From Mycobacterium sp. (GTDB taxonomy: Bacteria > Actinomycetota > Actinomycetes > Mycobacteriales > Mycobacteriaceae), in contig RXJD01000008.1 in NCBI GenBank assembly GCA_003987775.1, positions 62,001 through 126,000 on the forward strand: a stretch of DNA of 64,000 bases, written 5' to 3'. The position numbers and the translations under genes were made by a program. Position 1 is the stretch's first letter; the number at the start of each line of letters is the position of its first letter. Positions 17,378-26,847 of the stretch are shown piece after piece. The notes beneath the pieces are model-generated. The model had not been told where the DNA came from. It did not search any database and saw nothing but the letters and a program-made list of their open reading frames with translations.

Positions 17378-18463
17378 CTATCGTTCGTCCGCGATGTGGC
17401 GGACATAGAGCAGCCGGTCGCCCGCCTCGATGGCGTCCACCTCGGGCGCGCCGATGCGGAGCAACTGCCCACCGCGGACCACCCCGAGCACGATGTCGCG
17501 CAGATGCCGCGGCGACCCACCGACCTCGGACTGTTCCACCTCGCGTTCGGCGATCGCCAGCCCCTGGTCCGGGGTCAGCAGGTCCTCGATCATCTGCACC
17601 ACTGTCGGAGTGGTGGTGGCCAGGCCGAGCAGCCGGCCGGCGGTCTCGGAGGACACCACCACCGAGTTGGCTCCGGATTGCTGCAACAGATGCTGGTTTT
17701 CGGCCTCACGGATGGAGGCGACGATCATTGCCTTGGGTGAGAGTTCCCGCGCGGTCAGCGTGACCAGTACCGCGGTGTCGTCACGATTGGCGGCGACGAT
17801 GATCGAGGCGGCGTGCTGCGCGCCGGCCAGCCGCAATACGTCGGATTTCGTGGCGTCGCCGTGGACGGTGACCAGGCCGGCCGAGGCGGCGCGCTCCAGG
17901 GCCGCCCGATCGGTGTCGACGACGACGATTTCGCCGGGTGGCACTTCGTCGCTGAGCATGGCCCCGATCGCCGTCTTGCCCTTGGTCCCGTAGCCGATGA
18001 CGACGGTGTGGTTGCGCACTCTGTTCCTCCAACGCTGGATCTTGAAAGCCTGCCGCGATGTTTCGGTGACGACCTCGAGCGTCGTGCCGACCAGCAAGAT
18101 CAGGAATGCGATGCGCAGCGGCGTGATGATCAGAACGTTCGTCGCCCGGGCGAATTCGGAGACCGGCGTGATGTCGCCGTAGCCGGTCGTCGACAACGTC
18201 ACCGCGGAGTAGTACAGGCAGTCCAGAAACGTCAGGCTGTCGCCGCGCGAGTCGTGGTAGCCGTCGCGGTCGAGGTAGACGGTGACCGCGCCGACCAACA
18301 GCGCCACCAGCGCGATGCTGACCCGGCGGGAGATGATGCGGGCGGGACTGGAATGGCCCTGCGGGATCCGCAGCACGCCGACGAGCGCATAACTGGGCTG
18401 GACGGTCAGCCTCTCGTCGAGACGCCGCAGCCGCCGCCAGCTCCCTTTCGCCACGGAAGTCAT
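17378..18463 (-). CDS. Two-TM potassium channel with TrkA-type RCK domains (Rv3200c-like)
   Basis: The 361-residue protein has two membrane helices (about 30-48 and 98-122) flanking a pore loop with the K+ filter TLSTTGYGDITP. A TrkA-N/RCK Rossmann domain (NHTVVIGYGTKGKTA, about 133 on) and a TrkA-C domain at the end follow. This is the MthK/GsuK-like plan in which cytosolic RCK domains gate a K+ pore in response to ions or nucleotides. The lower line of glycine residues in VIGYGTKG fits nucleotide binding. It is followed by nudC, whose product changes NAD(H) levels. Confidence 0.92.
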   Translation of the reverse strand: MTSVAKGSWRRLRRLDERLTVQPSYALVGVLRIPQGHSSPARIISRRVSIALVALLVGAVTVYLDRDGYHDSRGDSLTFLDCLYYSAVTLSTTGYGDITPVSEFARATNVLIITPLRIAFLILLVGTTLEVVTETSRQAFKIQRWRNRVRNHTVVIGYGTKGKTAIGAMLSDEVPPGEIVVVDTDRAALERAASAGLVTVHGDATKSDVLRLAGAQHAASIIVAANRDDTAVLVTLTARELSPKAMIVASIREAENQHLLQQSGANSVVVSSETAGRLLGLATTTPTVVQMIEDLLTPDQGLAIAEREVEQSEVGGSPRHLRDIVLGVVRGGQLLRIGAPEVDAIEAGDRLLYVRHIADER

Positions 18464-18473
18464 GTAACCACGA

Positions 18474-21400
18474 TCAGGCGAGGGTGGGGCGACCGGAGTC
18501 GACCAGCAGCGTGCTCAACTCGTCGGCGTCGGGCAGCTCATCGGGCACGACGGTGGCCCCGCTGCGGACGTAGTAGAAGGCGGTACGCACCGACGATTCC
18601 GGGCAGCCCTGCAGGGCCGCCCACGCCAGCCGGTACACCGCCAGCTGGACGGCGGCGTGGCGCCTGGCGTCCAGTCCGCGCGGCGGCTCACCGGTCTTCC
18701 AGTCCACCACCGTGACACCGCCGTCGTCGTCGGCGAAGACCGCATCGATGCGCCCACGCACCACGGTGTCGCCGATCGGCATCTCAAACGGCACCTCGAT
18801 CGCGATCGGGGTGCGGGCCGCCCACGGCGAAGCGGTGAATGCCTGCTGCAGAGCGGCCAACTCCTGCGGGTCACCCACGTCGGAGTCCGCCGCGCCGGGC
18901 AGATCACCCAGGTCGAACAGCAACTCGGCACCGTAGAACTGCTGCACCCACGAGTGAAAGGCGTTGCCGAGCAACGCATGTGGATCTGGCCGGGTGGGGA
19001 GCCGGTGGATCAGCCGCTGCGCCGCCGCTTCGGGGTCGCGGGCCAGATCCACCAGGCCGCTGACCGAGAGCTGGCTCGGCAACGCATGTTCCGGGGGCTG
19101 GGCGGTGCGCGCCCGCTCGGCGAGTAACGCGTCGACGTCGGCGGCCCAGCCTTCGAGGTCGGCCGGGCCCTCGACGTACGTCGTGTTGTCCGCCGACCTT
19201 GCCTTGCTGACCAGCGCGGCCCCGCGTTCGACGTCGGCGCGCCGCCGCGACAACGGGTCGACAGGCCAGACCGCTTCGACAACGTTGTCCTGCAGGGGAT
19301 TTCGCTCGCCGTCGGCGGGTGCGGGTGCCCATTGCTCGACGACCCCGCAGGCTTGGCCGGCCTGCGCGGACTCCTCGATGATGTTTTTGAGTTCACCCAG
19401 GAACTCCGACGGCCCACGCGGCTTGATCCCGGTGGCACCCCAGTGGTGCCCGGATATCAGCAGCGTGTCCTCGGCCCGGGTGACACCTACATAGAGGAGT
19501 CGGCGTTCCTCGTCGACGCGTCGCTGGTCGAGCTGAGCGCGGTGCTCGGAGATTGTGTCGGACAATTGCTTTCGGTTCGTGACGGCCGAGGTGTCCAGGA
19601 CCGGGATGCCGAGCGCGCCGGCCGCGGCGCGATCACCGCGCAGCAGCGGCGGCAGTTCACCGGCGTCGGTGAGCCAACTGCTTCGCGACGCGTTCGACGG
19701 GAAGGTCCCGCCGGACAGGTGTGCCACCGCGACCACCTGCCATTCCAGGCCCTTGGCGGCGTGCACAGTGAGCACCTGCACCCGGTCGCGGGCGGCGATC
19801 GGCTGTGCGGGTGTCAAGCCGTTCTCCACTTCCGCGGCCACGTCAAGGTAGGCGAGCAAGCCGGCCACTGAGGCCTTGCCTGCGCCGCCGGCGCGCTCCG
19901 CGTAGCCGACGACCTCATCGGCGAAGGCATCGAGATGCTCGGCGCCAGACCATTGCCCGGTGGCGGCGGCGCGAACCTCGCAGTCGACCCCCAGGACGCG
20001 ACGGACCTCAGCGACCAGGTCGGGCAGGGAGTGACCCAGATGCCCCCGCAGCGCGGTCAGTTCGGCGGCCAGAGCTGTGATCCGTTGATAGCCGGCGGCC
20101 GAGTAGCCCCCGGGCGGGCCTGGGTCCGAAACGGCGTCGGCCAGGCAGGCGACGTCTGCGTCCGGACCGGTTGCCTTCGCGATGGACTCGGCCGAGAGCG
20201 CTTCGGTGGCCCGCCCGGAACCGCCCAACTCCTGAGCGCGCCGCCACAACGCGGCGATATCCCGCCCGCCGAGGCGCCAGCGCGGGCCGCTGAGAACCCG
20301 CATCGCCGCCGCGCCGGCCGTCGGGTCGGCGACCAGGCGCAGCATCGCCACCACGTCGGCGACCTCCGGGACGGACAACAGGCCCGCCAGGCCGACGACC
20401 TCCACGGGGATCCCGCGGGCGCGCAGCGCATCCGCGATGGGGGCGGCATCTGCGTTGCGGCGCACCAGGACCGCGGCCGTGGGCGGCGCGATCCCTTCGT
20501 CGCGGGCGTGCCGGTAATGCTCCTGCAGGTGGCCGGCGATCCAGTCACGCTCGGCCACGATATCGGGCAGCAGCGCACAGCGGACGGTGCCCGGCGGGGC
20601 GTCCGGGCGGGGGCGCAGCGGCCGCACGGCGACCGAGCGCCGCCGCGCCTCGGCCGATATGGCGTTGGCGAGCTGCAACGTTCGCGGGGGGTTGCGCCAG
20701 CTGGTCCGCAACTCCAGCGTCGGCGCCGACGATCCGTCGGACAGCGGGAAGTCGGTGGTGAATCGCGGCAGGTTGGTCGCCGAGGCGCCGCGCCAGCCAT
20801 AGATCGACTGGATGGGGTCGCCGACCGCAGTCAAGGCCAGCCCGTCATCGGCGCCGCCGCCGAACAATGACGACAGGGCGATGCGCTGAGAGTGCCCGGT
20901 GTCCTGGTACTCGTCGAGCAGCACCACGCGGTAGCGACTGCGCAGGTCCCGTCCCACCTGCGGGAACGTCGCTGCCAGCCGCGCCGCCGACGCCATCTGC
21001 ATGCCGAAGTCCATGACCTTGGCACCGCGCATGCGTTGCGCCAGCGCATCCAGCAGCGGCACCAGCTCGGCGCGCTGAGTCTGGGTGGCCAGCATGCGCA
21101 ACAGCGACTGGTTGGGACCGCTACCGCGTTGCTGCGGCCCGGCCGGCAGGGTGTGCACCAGCCGCTCCAGCTCGAGATGGGTGTCGCGGAGTTGGTCGGT
21201 GCTCACGAGGTGTTCGGTCAGCTGCCCCCACAGCCGTAACACCAGCGCGGTGACGGCGGCCGGCGTCTTGTCGGTTTCCAGCGCGCCCTCGTAGCCGTTG
21301 ACCACATCGAATGCCAGCTGCCAGAGCTCGGTTTCGGTGAGCAGTCTGGTGTCGGGTTCCACCGGCAACAGCAGGCCGTATTCCCGAAGTAGCGAGCCTG

Positions 21401-21740
21401 CGAACGCGTGATAGGTGCTGACCGTCGGCGTCCCCTCCCCCGGCCCCGGGCTAACTCCAGATAGCCGCGCAAGACGCGAGCGCACCCGCCGCAACAGCTG
21501 GCCGGCGGCCTTGCGGGTGAAGGTCAAGCCGAGCACCTGGCTGGGTTCGGCGTAGCCGTTGGCGACGAGCCACACCACGCGCGCCGCCATGGTCTCGGTC
21601 TTGCCGGCCCCGGCGCCCGCGATGACGACGAGCGGGCCCGGCGGTGCGGCGATCACCGCCGCCTGTTCCTCGGTGGGCGGGAAGATGCCCAGCGCATCGG
21701 CCAATTCAGTGGGGCTGTACCGCGGGCTCGTCACGCGCAC
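18474..21740 (-). CDS. adnB: AdnB, helicase-nuclease subunit of the AdnAB end-resection complex
   Basis: The 1088-residue protein has a UvrD-like motor (Walker A AGAGAGKT at 41-48, DEYQDTGHSQR, VGDPIQSIYGWRGA) and a C-terminal RecB-family nuclease domain with the catalytic run VTVVDWKTGEPPRG. AdnAB is the mycobacterial motor-nuclease that resects double-strand breaks. Its ATG at 21740 overlaps the end of adnA by 10 bp, so translation is coupled and the subunits are made together. Length is close to the M. tuberculosis subunit (about 1100). Confidence 0.95.
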   Translation of the reverse strand: MRVTSPRYSPTELADALGIFPPTEEQAAVIAAPPGPLVVIAGAGAGKTETMAARVVWLVANGYAEPSQVLGLTFTRKAAGQLLRRVRSRLARLSGVSPGPGEGTPTVSTYHAFAGSLLREYGLLLPVEPDTRLLTETELWQLAFDVVNGYEGALETDKTPAAVTALVLRLWGQLTEHLVSTDQLRDTHLELERLVHTLPAGPQQRGSGPNQSLLRMLATQTQRAELVPLLDALAQRMRGAKVMDFGMQMASAARLAATFPQVGRDLRSRYRVVLLDEYQDTGHSQRIALSSLFGGGADDGLALTAVGDPIQSIYGWRGASATNLPRFTTDFPLSDGSSAPTLELRTSWRNPPRTLQLANAISAEARRRSVAVRPLRPRPDAPPGTVRCALLPDIVAERDWIAGHLQEHYRHARDEGIAPPTAAVLVRRNADAAPIADALRARGIPVEVVGLAGLLSVPEVADVVAMLRLVADPTAGAAAMRVLSGPRWRLGGRDIAALWRRAQELGGSGRATEALSAESIAKATGPDADVACLADAVSDPGPPGGYSAAGYQRITALAAELTALRGHLGHSLPDLVAEVRRVLGVDCEVRAAATGQWSGAEHLDAFADEVVGYAERAGGAGKASVAGLLAYLDVAAEVENGLTPAQPIAARDRVQVLTVHAAKGLEWQVVAVAHLSGGTFPSNASRSSWLTDAGELPPLLRGDRAAAGALGIPVLDTSAVTNRKQLSDTISEHRAQLDQRRVDEERRLLYVGVTRAEDTLLISGHHWGATGIKPRGPSEFLGELKNIIEESAQAGQACGVVEQWAPAPADGERNPLQDNVVEAVWPVDPLSRRRADVERGAALVSKARSADNTTYVEGPADLEGWAADVDALLAERARTAQPPEHALPSQLSVSGLVDLARDPEAAAQRLIHRLPTRPDPHALLGNAFHSWVQQFYGAELLFDLGDLPGAADSDVGDPQELAALQQAFTASPWAARTPIAIEVPFEMPIGDTVVRGRIDAVFADDDGGVTVVDWKTGEPPRGLDARRHAAVQLAVYRLAWAALQGCPESSVRTAFYYVRSGATVVPDELPDADELSTLLVDSGRPTLA

Positions 21741-24700
21741 CCCTCGTGGGCGGGGCAGGACGGCCGTAGCGGGCAGTGCGAGCAGCCGTCGTTGCGCCGG
21801 GCGATGAACTGGGGCCCGGCCGTGGCCTCGGCGGCCTGGCGAACCAGGTCACGCCAGTGCTCGCGGGCCTGCGGGGTGAGCGGATCCTGCTCGCGCTGCG
21901 TGGCACCGGCGGCTCCGGTCTTGCCGGGGTAAACCAACCGCGCTCCACCGGGCTCGTCTGGTCCGCTTTGGAAGTCCGGGATCATGCCCTCGGCGACGGC
22001 CAGCTGATACATCGCCAACTGGGCGTGCTGCTGGGCGTCATCCTTGCTGACCGGGGTCTTTCCCGTCTTGACGTCGACGATGACCAGCCGGCCCGCGGCG
22101 TCGCGCTCCAGCCGGTCGACCCGGCCGCGCAACCGGACCTGTCCCCCGTCGCTGCGCGGGGCCTCCATTACTCCGTCGACGCCGATTTCGACGCCGACCT
22201 CGGTCAACTCGGCGCGCGTCTGTGCGCGCCACTCCACGAACGCCTGAATCATGGCGCGGTGCCGGCTGAGTTCGTTGGCCGAATGCCATTCGGCGTCGAA
22301 CGGCAGGTGCTGCCACACTCGGTCCAGCTCGGTCAGCAGTTGAGACTCCGTCTTGCCGGGTTCGGCGATCAACGCGTGCACCACCGAACCGATCGCCGAG
22401 CGCAGCTCGCGCGGATTGCTTCCCCCGTGCCGCTCGGCGAGCCAACGCAGCGGGCAATCCGTCAAGGTCTGCAGTGTGGACGGCGTCAGCGTGACGACGT
22501 CGTCGCTGCCACACAGCGGAGCGTCGGTGCTGACCGCAACGAGCCCGTGCCATGCCGAAGGGTCGGCCCCCGGCACCCCGGCCTCGGCCAGGCGGGCCAA
22601 TTGCGTTGCGGCACAGGATCTGGCGTTCTCGTCGACCGTGCCCTCTGGTGCGCACACCACCGACCGCAACCGGCCCACCACCGCTGCGGTGGACAGCACC
22701 CTCGGCGAGCAAACGGGTTGGGCCACAACGGCTTCCTCGCCTGCAAGCGACGCGATCTCGAAGAAGAACGGCGATGGCAGCGCGGCCTCTCCCCCGCTGC
22801 CGCCAGTGTCGCTGTCGATCGCCGTCACCAGCACCGCCCGGCGGGCCCGGCCCATCGCGGCAACCAGCAACCGGCGCTCCTCGGCCAGCAGCGGCGCCCG
22901 CACCGACGCCTCGCCGGTGACGCCGTCGAGTTCGTCGAGCAGTCGCTGGGTGGCCAGGATGCCGCCGCGCGGAACCGTGTTGGGCCACAAGCCGTCCTGC
23001 AACCCGGCGATGACCACCACATCCCATTCCTGTCCCAGCGCCGCGTGCGCGCTGAGAACCTTGACCTGCTGCGTCTGCGAACCCGAATCGCGGCCGGCCG
23101 GCGGCAGCCGCAGCGCCTCGACATGCTCGACCAGCCCGCGCAGCGACGCGCCGGCGGTGCGTGTGACGTAGGCGTCGGTGACATCGAACAACGCGGTCAC
23201 CACCTCCAGATCCCGCGTGGCCTGGGCGCCCGCCGGGCCGCCCCGCTCGATGGCTGCCAGCCAGCGCCGCTGCAGGCCGCTGCGGTGCCATGCCGCCCAC
23301 AAGGTGTAGCGCGGGTCGCCTCCGCCGCGATGGCACCGGGCGGCGGCGGCCAACACGGCACGTACCCGTCGCAGCGCGCCGGACTGCGGCCCCGCCAACG
23401 CCCCGTTGCCGTTGAGCGTCTCCACCAGCAGCTCGCCGAAGGCTTCCGACCGGCCGCGTTGCAAGGTTCTGCGCAGCTGCCGCAACGAGACCGGGTCCAC
23501 CCGGCCTATCGGCCCGGACAGCAGCGCCAGCGCCTGGTCACTGTCCAGCCCATCGGCAGTGGCGGCCAGGACGGTGAGCAGCGTACGGGCCGCCGGCTCG
23601 TCCGACAGCGACCCGCCGGTCGGCGGTAGTGCGACCGGGACGCCGGCGGCGGCCAGCGCGCGGGGTAACCGGGCGCCCGCACGCGGCACCGATCGGACGA
23701 TCACCGCCATCTGGGACCATGGCACGCCGTCGACGAGATGTGCCCGGCGCAGGGTGTCGGCGATCAGTGCGGCCTCCGCGTGCGCCGAGGCGGCCAGGCG
23801 CGCGGTGACCGCTCCTTCCTCTTTGCCTAAGCCCTCGATGCACCTGCCGGCGCTGGAGCCGGGCAGCCGGCCGGCGATGCCGCTGATCACCCGGGCGACG
23901 GCGGGGCCGCAGCGATGGGACTCCGTCAATGTCACCGCCGGTCCGTCGACGCCGAGCAGCCCGGCGGACTCGCCACCCCGGAAGCCGAAGACCGCCTGGT
24001 TCGGGTCGCCCGCGATCAGGGCGGTATCGGCACCGGCCGCCAGCACCCGAACCAGTTGCGCCGCTTGCGGATCGAGTTGCTGAGCGTCGTCGACAAGCAG
24101 CACCCGGACCCGGGCCCGTTCGGCGGCCAGCAACTCGGGATCGACCGCGAGGGCCTCCAATGCGGCGCCGACGAGTTCCGCGGCGGCCAGGGCCGGCGCC
24201 GTCGCCTGCGGCGCCGCGGTGCCGACCGCCGCCCGCAGCAGCATCACTTGTTCATACTGTCGGGCGAACTGACCGGCCGCGGCCCACTCCGGGCGTCCGC
24301 AACGACGCCCCAGCCGCTCCAACTGCTGGGGGTCGAGGCCACGCTCTGCGCAGCGCGCCAACAAGTTTCGCAGTTCGTTGGCGAACCCCGCGGTGCACAG
24401 GGCGGGCAGCAGGTGCTCGGGCCACCGGTTGCCGTCCTCGGCGTCCCCGGCCAGCAGTTCCTGGATGATGGCGTCCTGTTCGGCGCTGGTCAGCAGTCGT
24501 GGCGGAGGTCCGCCAGCCCGCTCCGCCGCGCGGCGCAGCACGGCATAGGCGTAGCTGTGCAGCGTGCGTACCAACGGCTCGCGCACGGCCGCCGTCGTGC
24601 TCGATGCCAGCATCGCCCTGGTCAACGCGCTTCGTTCGCGCATGCCGATCCGGCCCGAACCAGCAAGCAGCAGAACAGATTCCGGTGCGATGCCCGCCGC

Positions 24701-24895
24701 GATATGAGCGATCGCAGCCTCGACCAGCAAGGTGCTCTTGCCGGTCCCGGGGCCGCCGAGGATGCGCACCTGACCGCGCGACCCGGGCTGCAGCACCTCG
24801 CGCACCTGCCCATCCCACTGCAACGCCATGCCCGGCATGCAACCACGGAGGTCCGACAAGTTGCCGCGAGCAGGTATGACGCGGACTGGCATCAT
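21731..24895 (-). CDS. adnA: AdnA, helicase-nuclease subunit of the AdnAB end-resection complex
   Basis: From the ATG at 24895 the product is 1054 residues, matching the known AdnA length. It has a divergent SF1 motor (Walker A GGPGTGKST at 47-55, VLLVDDAQQLDPQ, AGDPNQAVFGFRG) and a C-terminal RecB-like nuclease (LVIVDVKTGKTPVSKDD). The end carries a cysteine cluster, CSHCPLRPSCPAHEGC, which with an upstream Cys may hold an iron-sulfur cluster as in AddB. The frame is open for 300 codons further upstream, but that is antisense to the hydrolase gene. The start is only 6 bp from the divergent lipV start. Confidence 0.94.
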   Translation of the reverse strand: MMPVRVIPARGNLSDLRGCMPGMALQWDGQVREVLQPGSRGQVRILGGPGTGKSTLLVEAAIAHIAAGIAPESVLLLAGSGRIGMRERSALTRAMLASSTTAAVREPLVRTLHSYAYAVLRRAAERAGGPPPRLLTSAEQDAIIQELLAGDAEDGNRWPEHLLPALCTAGFANELRNLLARCAERGLDPQQLERLGRRCGRPEWAAAGQFARQYEQVMLLRAAVGTAAPQATAPALAAAELVGAALEALAVDPELLAAERARVRVLLVDDAQQLDPQAAQLVRVLAAGADTALIAGDPNQAVFGFRGGESAGLLGVDGPAVTLTESHRCGPAVARVISGIAGRLPGSSAGRCIEGLGKEEGAVTARLAASAHAEAALIADTLRRAHLVDGVPWSQMAVIVRSVPRAGARLPRALAAAGVPVALPPTGGSLSDEPAARTLLTVLAATADGLDSDQALALLSGPIGRVDPVSLRQLRRTLQRGRSEAFGELLVETLNGNGALAGPQSGALRRVRAVLAAAARCHRGGGDPRYTLWAAWHRSGLQRRWLAAIERGGPAGAQATRDLEVVTALFDVTDAYVTRTAGASLRGLVEHVEALRLPPAGRDSGSQTQQVKVLSAHAALGQEWDVVVIAGLQDGLWPNTVPRGGILATQRLLDELDGVTGEASVRAPLLAEERRLLVAAMGRARRAVLVTAIDSDTGGSGGEAALPSPFFFEIASLAGEEAVVAQPVCSPRVLSTAAVVGRLRSVVCAPEGTVDENARSCAATQLARLAEAGVPGADPSAWHGLVAVSTDAPLCGSDDVVTLTPSTLQTLTDCPLRWLAERHGGSNPRELRSAIGSVVHALIAEPGKTESQLLTELDRVWQHLPFDAEWHSANELSRHRAMIQAFVEWRAQTRAELTEVGVEIGVDGVMEAPRSDGGQVRLRGRVDRLERDAAGRLVIVDVKTGKTPVSKDDAQQHAQLAMYQLAVAEGMIPDFQSGPDEPGGARLVYPGKTGAAGATQREQDPLTPQAREHWRDLVRQAAEATAGPQFIARRNDGCSHCPLRPSCPAHEGCA

Positions 24896-24901
24896 CGAAG
24901 C

Positions 24902-25681
24902 GTGACCCTTCATGTGCACCGCTTCGGCCCGGCCGGCCCGCTCCAGATGCTGGCATTGCACGGATTGACCGGTCACGGGCGGCGCTGGCAGCACTTCGCG
25001 GACTACGTGCCGGAAATCGCGGTGGCCGCACCGGATCTGATCGGCCACGGCCGCTCGTCGTGGGCCGCACCGTGGACCATCGACGCCAACGTCACTGCGC
25101 TCGCCGCGCTGCTCGAGGCGGACGCCGAGGCTCCGGTGCTGGTGGTCGGGCATTCGTTCGGTTCTGCGGTGGCGATGCATCTGGCGGCGGCCCGACCGGA
25201 CCTGGTGTCGTCGTTGCTGCTGCTGGATCCCGCGATCGGCCTGGACGGGCAGTGGATGGCCGAGATCGCCGAGGCGATGTTCGGCTCCCCCGACTATGCC
25301 GAGCGGTCCGAGGCACGCCAGGAGAAGGGCGGCGGCGTGTGGGCGGACGTGGATCCGGCGGTGCTGGACGCCGACGTGGAGGAGCATCTGGTGCAGCTGC
25401 CCAACGGGCGGTACGGCTGGCGAATCAGCCTGCCGGCGATGATGGCGTACTGGAGCGAGTTGGCACGTGCGGTTGTGCTGCCCCCGCCCGGGGTGCCGAC
25501 GACGCTGGTGCGGGCCCGGTGGACGTCGCCACCCTATGTCAGCGAGGAGTTGGTCGCAGGACTGCGTGAGCGATTGGGCGACGACTTCGAGCTGCTCGAC
25601 TACGAATGTGATCACATGGTTCCGCACGCCAAGCCCGACGACGTCGCCGCCCTGGTCCGCAAGCGGCTGCAGCTGGTTTAG
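24902..25681 (+). CDS. lipV: LipV-like alpha/beta hydrolase
   Basis: The 259-residue protein (GTG 24902) has the alpha/beta hydrolase landmarks: LHGLTGHGRRW near the oxyanion hole, the nucleophile elbow GHSFGS, an acidic residue near RARWTSP, and a late histidine in CDHMVPHAKP. It should hydrolyse an ester or related bond; substrate unknown. Gene order matches Rv3203 (lipV). The stop is 2 bp before the next start, so lipV and the alkyltransferase-like gene form one unit. Confidence 0.85.
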   Translation: MTLHVHRFGPAGPLQMLALHGLTGHGRRWQHFADYVPEIAVAAPDLIGHGRSSWAAPWTIDANVTALAALLEADAEAPVLVVGHSFGSAVAMHLAAARPDLVSSLLLLDPAIGLDGQWMAEIAEAMFGSPDYAERSEARQEKGGGVWADVDPAVLDADVEEHLVQLPNGRYGWRISLPAMMAYWSELARAVVLPPPGVPTTLVRARWTSPPYVSEELVAGLRERLGDDFELLDYECDHMVPHAKPDDVAALVRKRLQLV

Positions 25682-25683
25682 CC

Positions 25684-25980
25684 GTGGCCGCGGTGACCGA
25701 CGAGCAGATCGAGCGGGTACGCGCTCTGGTCGCGGCCATCCCGCCCGGCAGAGTGTCCACCTACGGTGACATCGCTTCTGCCGCAGAGCTTTCCAGCCCA
25801 CGCATCGTTGGCTGGATCATGCGTACAGACTCCGCGGACCTGCCTTGGCACCGGGTTATCACCGCGTCGGGCAGACCCGCCGCCCACCTCACCACCCGGC
25901 AGCTGGAGCTGCTGCGCGCGGAGGGAGTGCTGTCAGTCGACGGCCGGATTCCGCTGAGCGAGGTCCGGCACGAGTTCTAG
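25684..25980 (+). CDS. Alkyltransferase-like protein (ATL; MGMT fold without the reactive Cys)
   Basis: The 98-residue protein (GTG 25684) is the DNA-binding domain of O6-alkylguanine-DNA alkyltransferase: the GRVSTYGDIA helix-turn-helix and the active-site loop, which here reads DLPWHRVI. True MGMT has PCHRV, so Trp55 replaces the acceptor cysteine. Such ATL proteins bind O6-alkylguanine lesions and flag them for nucleotide excision repair but cannot remove the alkyl group. In M. tuberculosis the counterpart (Rv3204) is annotated as a DNA methyltransferase. It ends 4 bp inside the convergent next gene. Confidence 0.92.
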   Translation: MAAVTDEQIERVRALVAAIPPGRVSTYGDIASAAELSSPRIVGWIMRTDSADLPWHRVITASGRPAAHLTTRQLELLRAEGVLSVDGRIPLSEVRHEF

Positions 25981-26831
25981 AGGATCATCCGGACCATGGC
26001 CGCGGTGCGGGCCAGACCCGGAAACGCCTCCGCGGTAGACCGCGGGTGAAGCGCGTGCACTGCAAGGCGGAACATCAACGCGCGCAACAACATCTGCGAC
26101 CACTCCGGCAACGCGCTCCAGCGTTCGATGAGGCCGTCGTCGGCCTCGCCCCAGGACAGCGCGTCGACGACGACCACACCGGCCGCCCAGGACGCCGGCC
26201 GCCAGTACGGGGTGATGTCGGTGATGCCGGGAGGCGCGGTGCCCGCGAAAAGCACTGTGCCGTAAAGGTCTCCGTGTACCAGTTGATTGGGGCTGCGGGT
26301 GGGCTTGCGCAGCGTGGCGAGTTGATTGATCAACTCGACGGAGCGCTGCGCGTCCGCGGATGCCGGCGCGGTCTGCGCGCCGGGCGGCACCGACTGCAAC
26401 GGCCGTTCCTCCCACGCGGCACGGTCGGCGGCGATGAAGACGTCGACGTCAGCCCACGGTGCGGTGGGTCCCTGGGTCAGGAAACGGGGGCGCTCCAGCT
26501 TGCCGGTGGCCTCGTGCAGGCGAACGGCCGCCGAGACGACCTCGTCATGGCGGGCTTCCGGTGCACCCGCGACGAAGGTGTCCGCCCGCCAGCCCGACAC
26601 CACGTAGCGACCGTCGGTGGATCGGACCGGCCGGGCCAGCCGCACACCGTCGACGAACAACGTCTCACGCACCCGGGCCGACCATGTCGCGCGGGCATTG
26701 TCGGCCACCATCGACAACACCACTTCACCGCACCGCCAGCCGCCTTCCCAGGCGGCGCCGAGAGGCGCGGGCTGGACTCCGGTCAAACCGAACGCTGCCA
26801 GCACATGCTCAGGCGGCGGCTCGACAGTCAC
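25977..26831 (-). CDS. TIGR02569 family actinobacterial protein (Rv3205c-like)
   Basis: The 284-residue protein from GTG 26831 belongs to the actinobacterial TIGR02569 group. It looks like a degenerate aminoglycoside-phosphotransferase/choline-kinase fold: the segment QLVHGDLYGTVLF resembles the catalytic HGDLxxxN loop with Thr where Asn is expected, and GITDITPYWRP resembles the metal-binding IDxxxxxxG region. If so it may be a weak or dead kinase. Substrate unknown. The frame is open upstream to 27107, but that part reads through a 56-bp tandem repeat and is not used. Confidence 0.8.
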   Translation of the reverse strand: MTVEPPPEHVLAAFGLTGVQPAPLGAAWEGGWRCGEVVLSMVADNARATWSARVRETLFVDGVRLARPVRSTDGRYVVSGWRADTFVAGAPEARHDEVVSAAVRLHEATGKLERPRFLTQGPTAPWADVDVFIAADRAAWEERPLQSVPPGAQTAPASADAQRSVELINQLATLRKPTRSPNQLVHGDLYGTVLFAGTAPPGITDITPYWRPASWAAGVVVVDALSWGEADDGLIERWSALPEWSQMLLRALMFRLAVHALHPRSTAEAFPGLARTAAMVRMIL

Positions 26832-26847
26832 AGCGGTCAGCCTAGTC

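Noticed and set aside
24896..25801. 302-codon extension of adnA
   Set aside because: Antisense to lipV and the ATL gene and without motifs; the known AdnA length fits ATG 24895.
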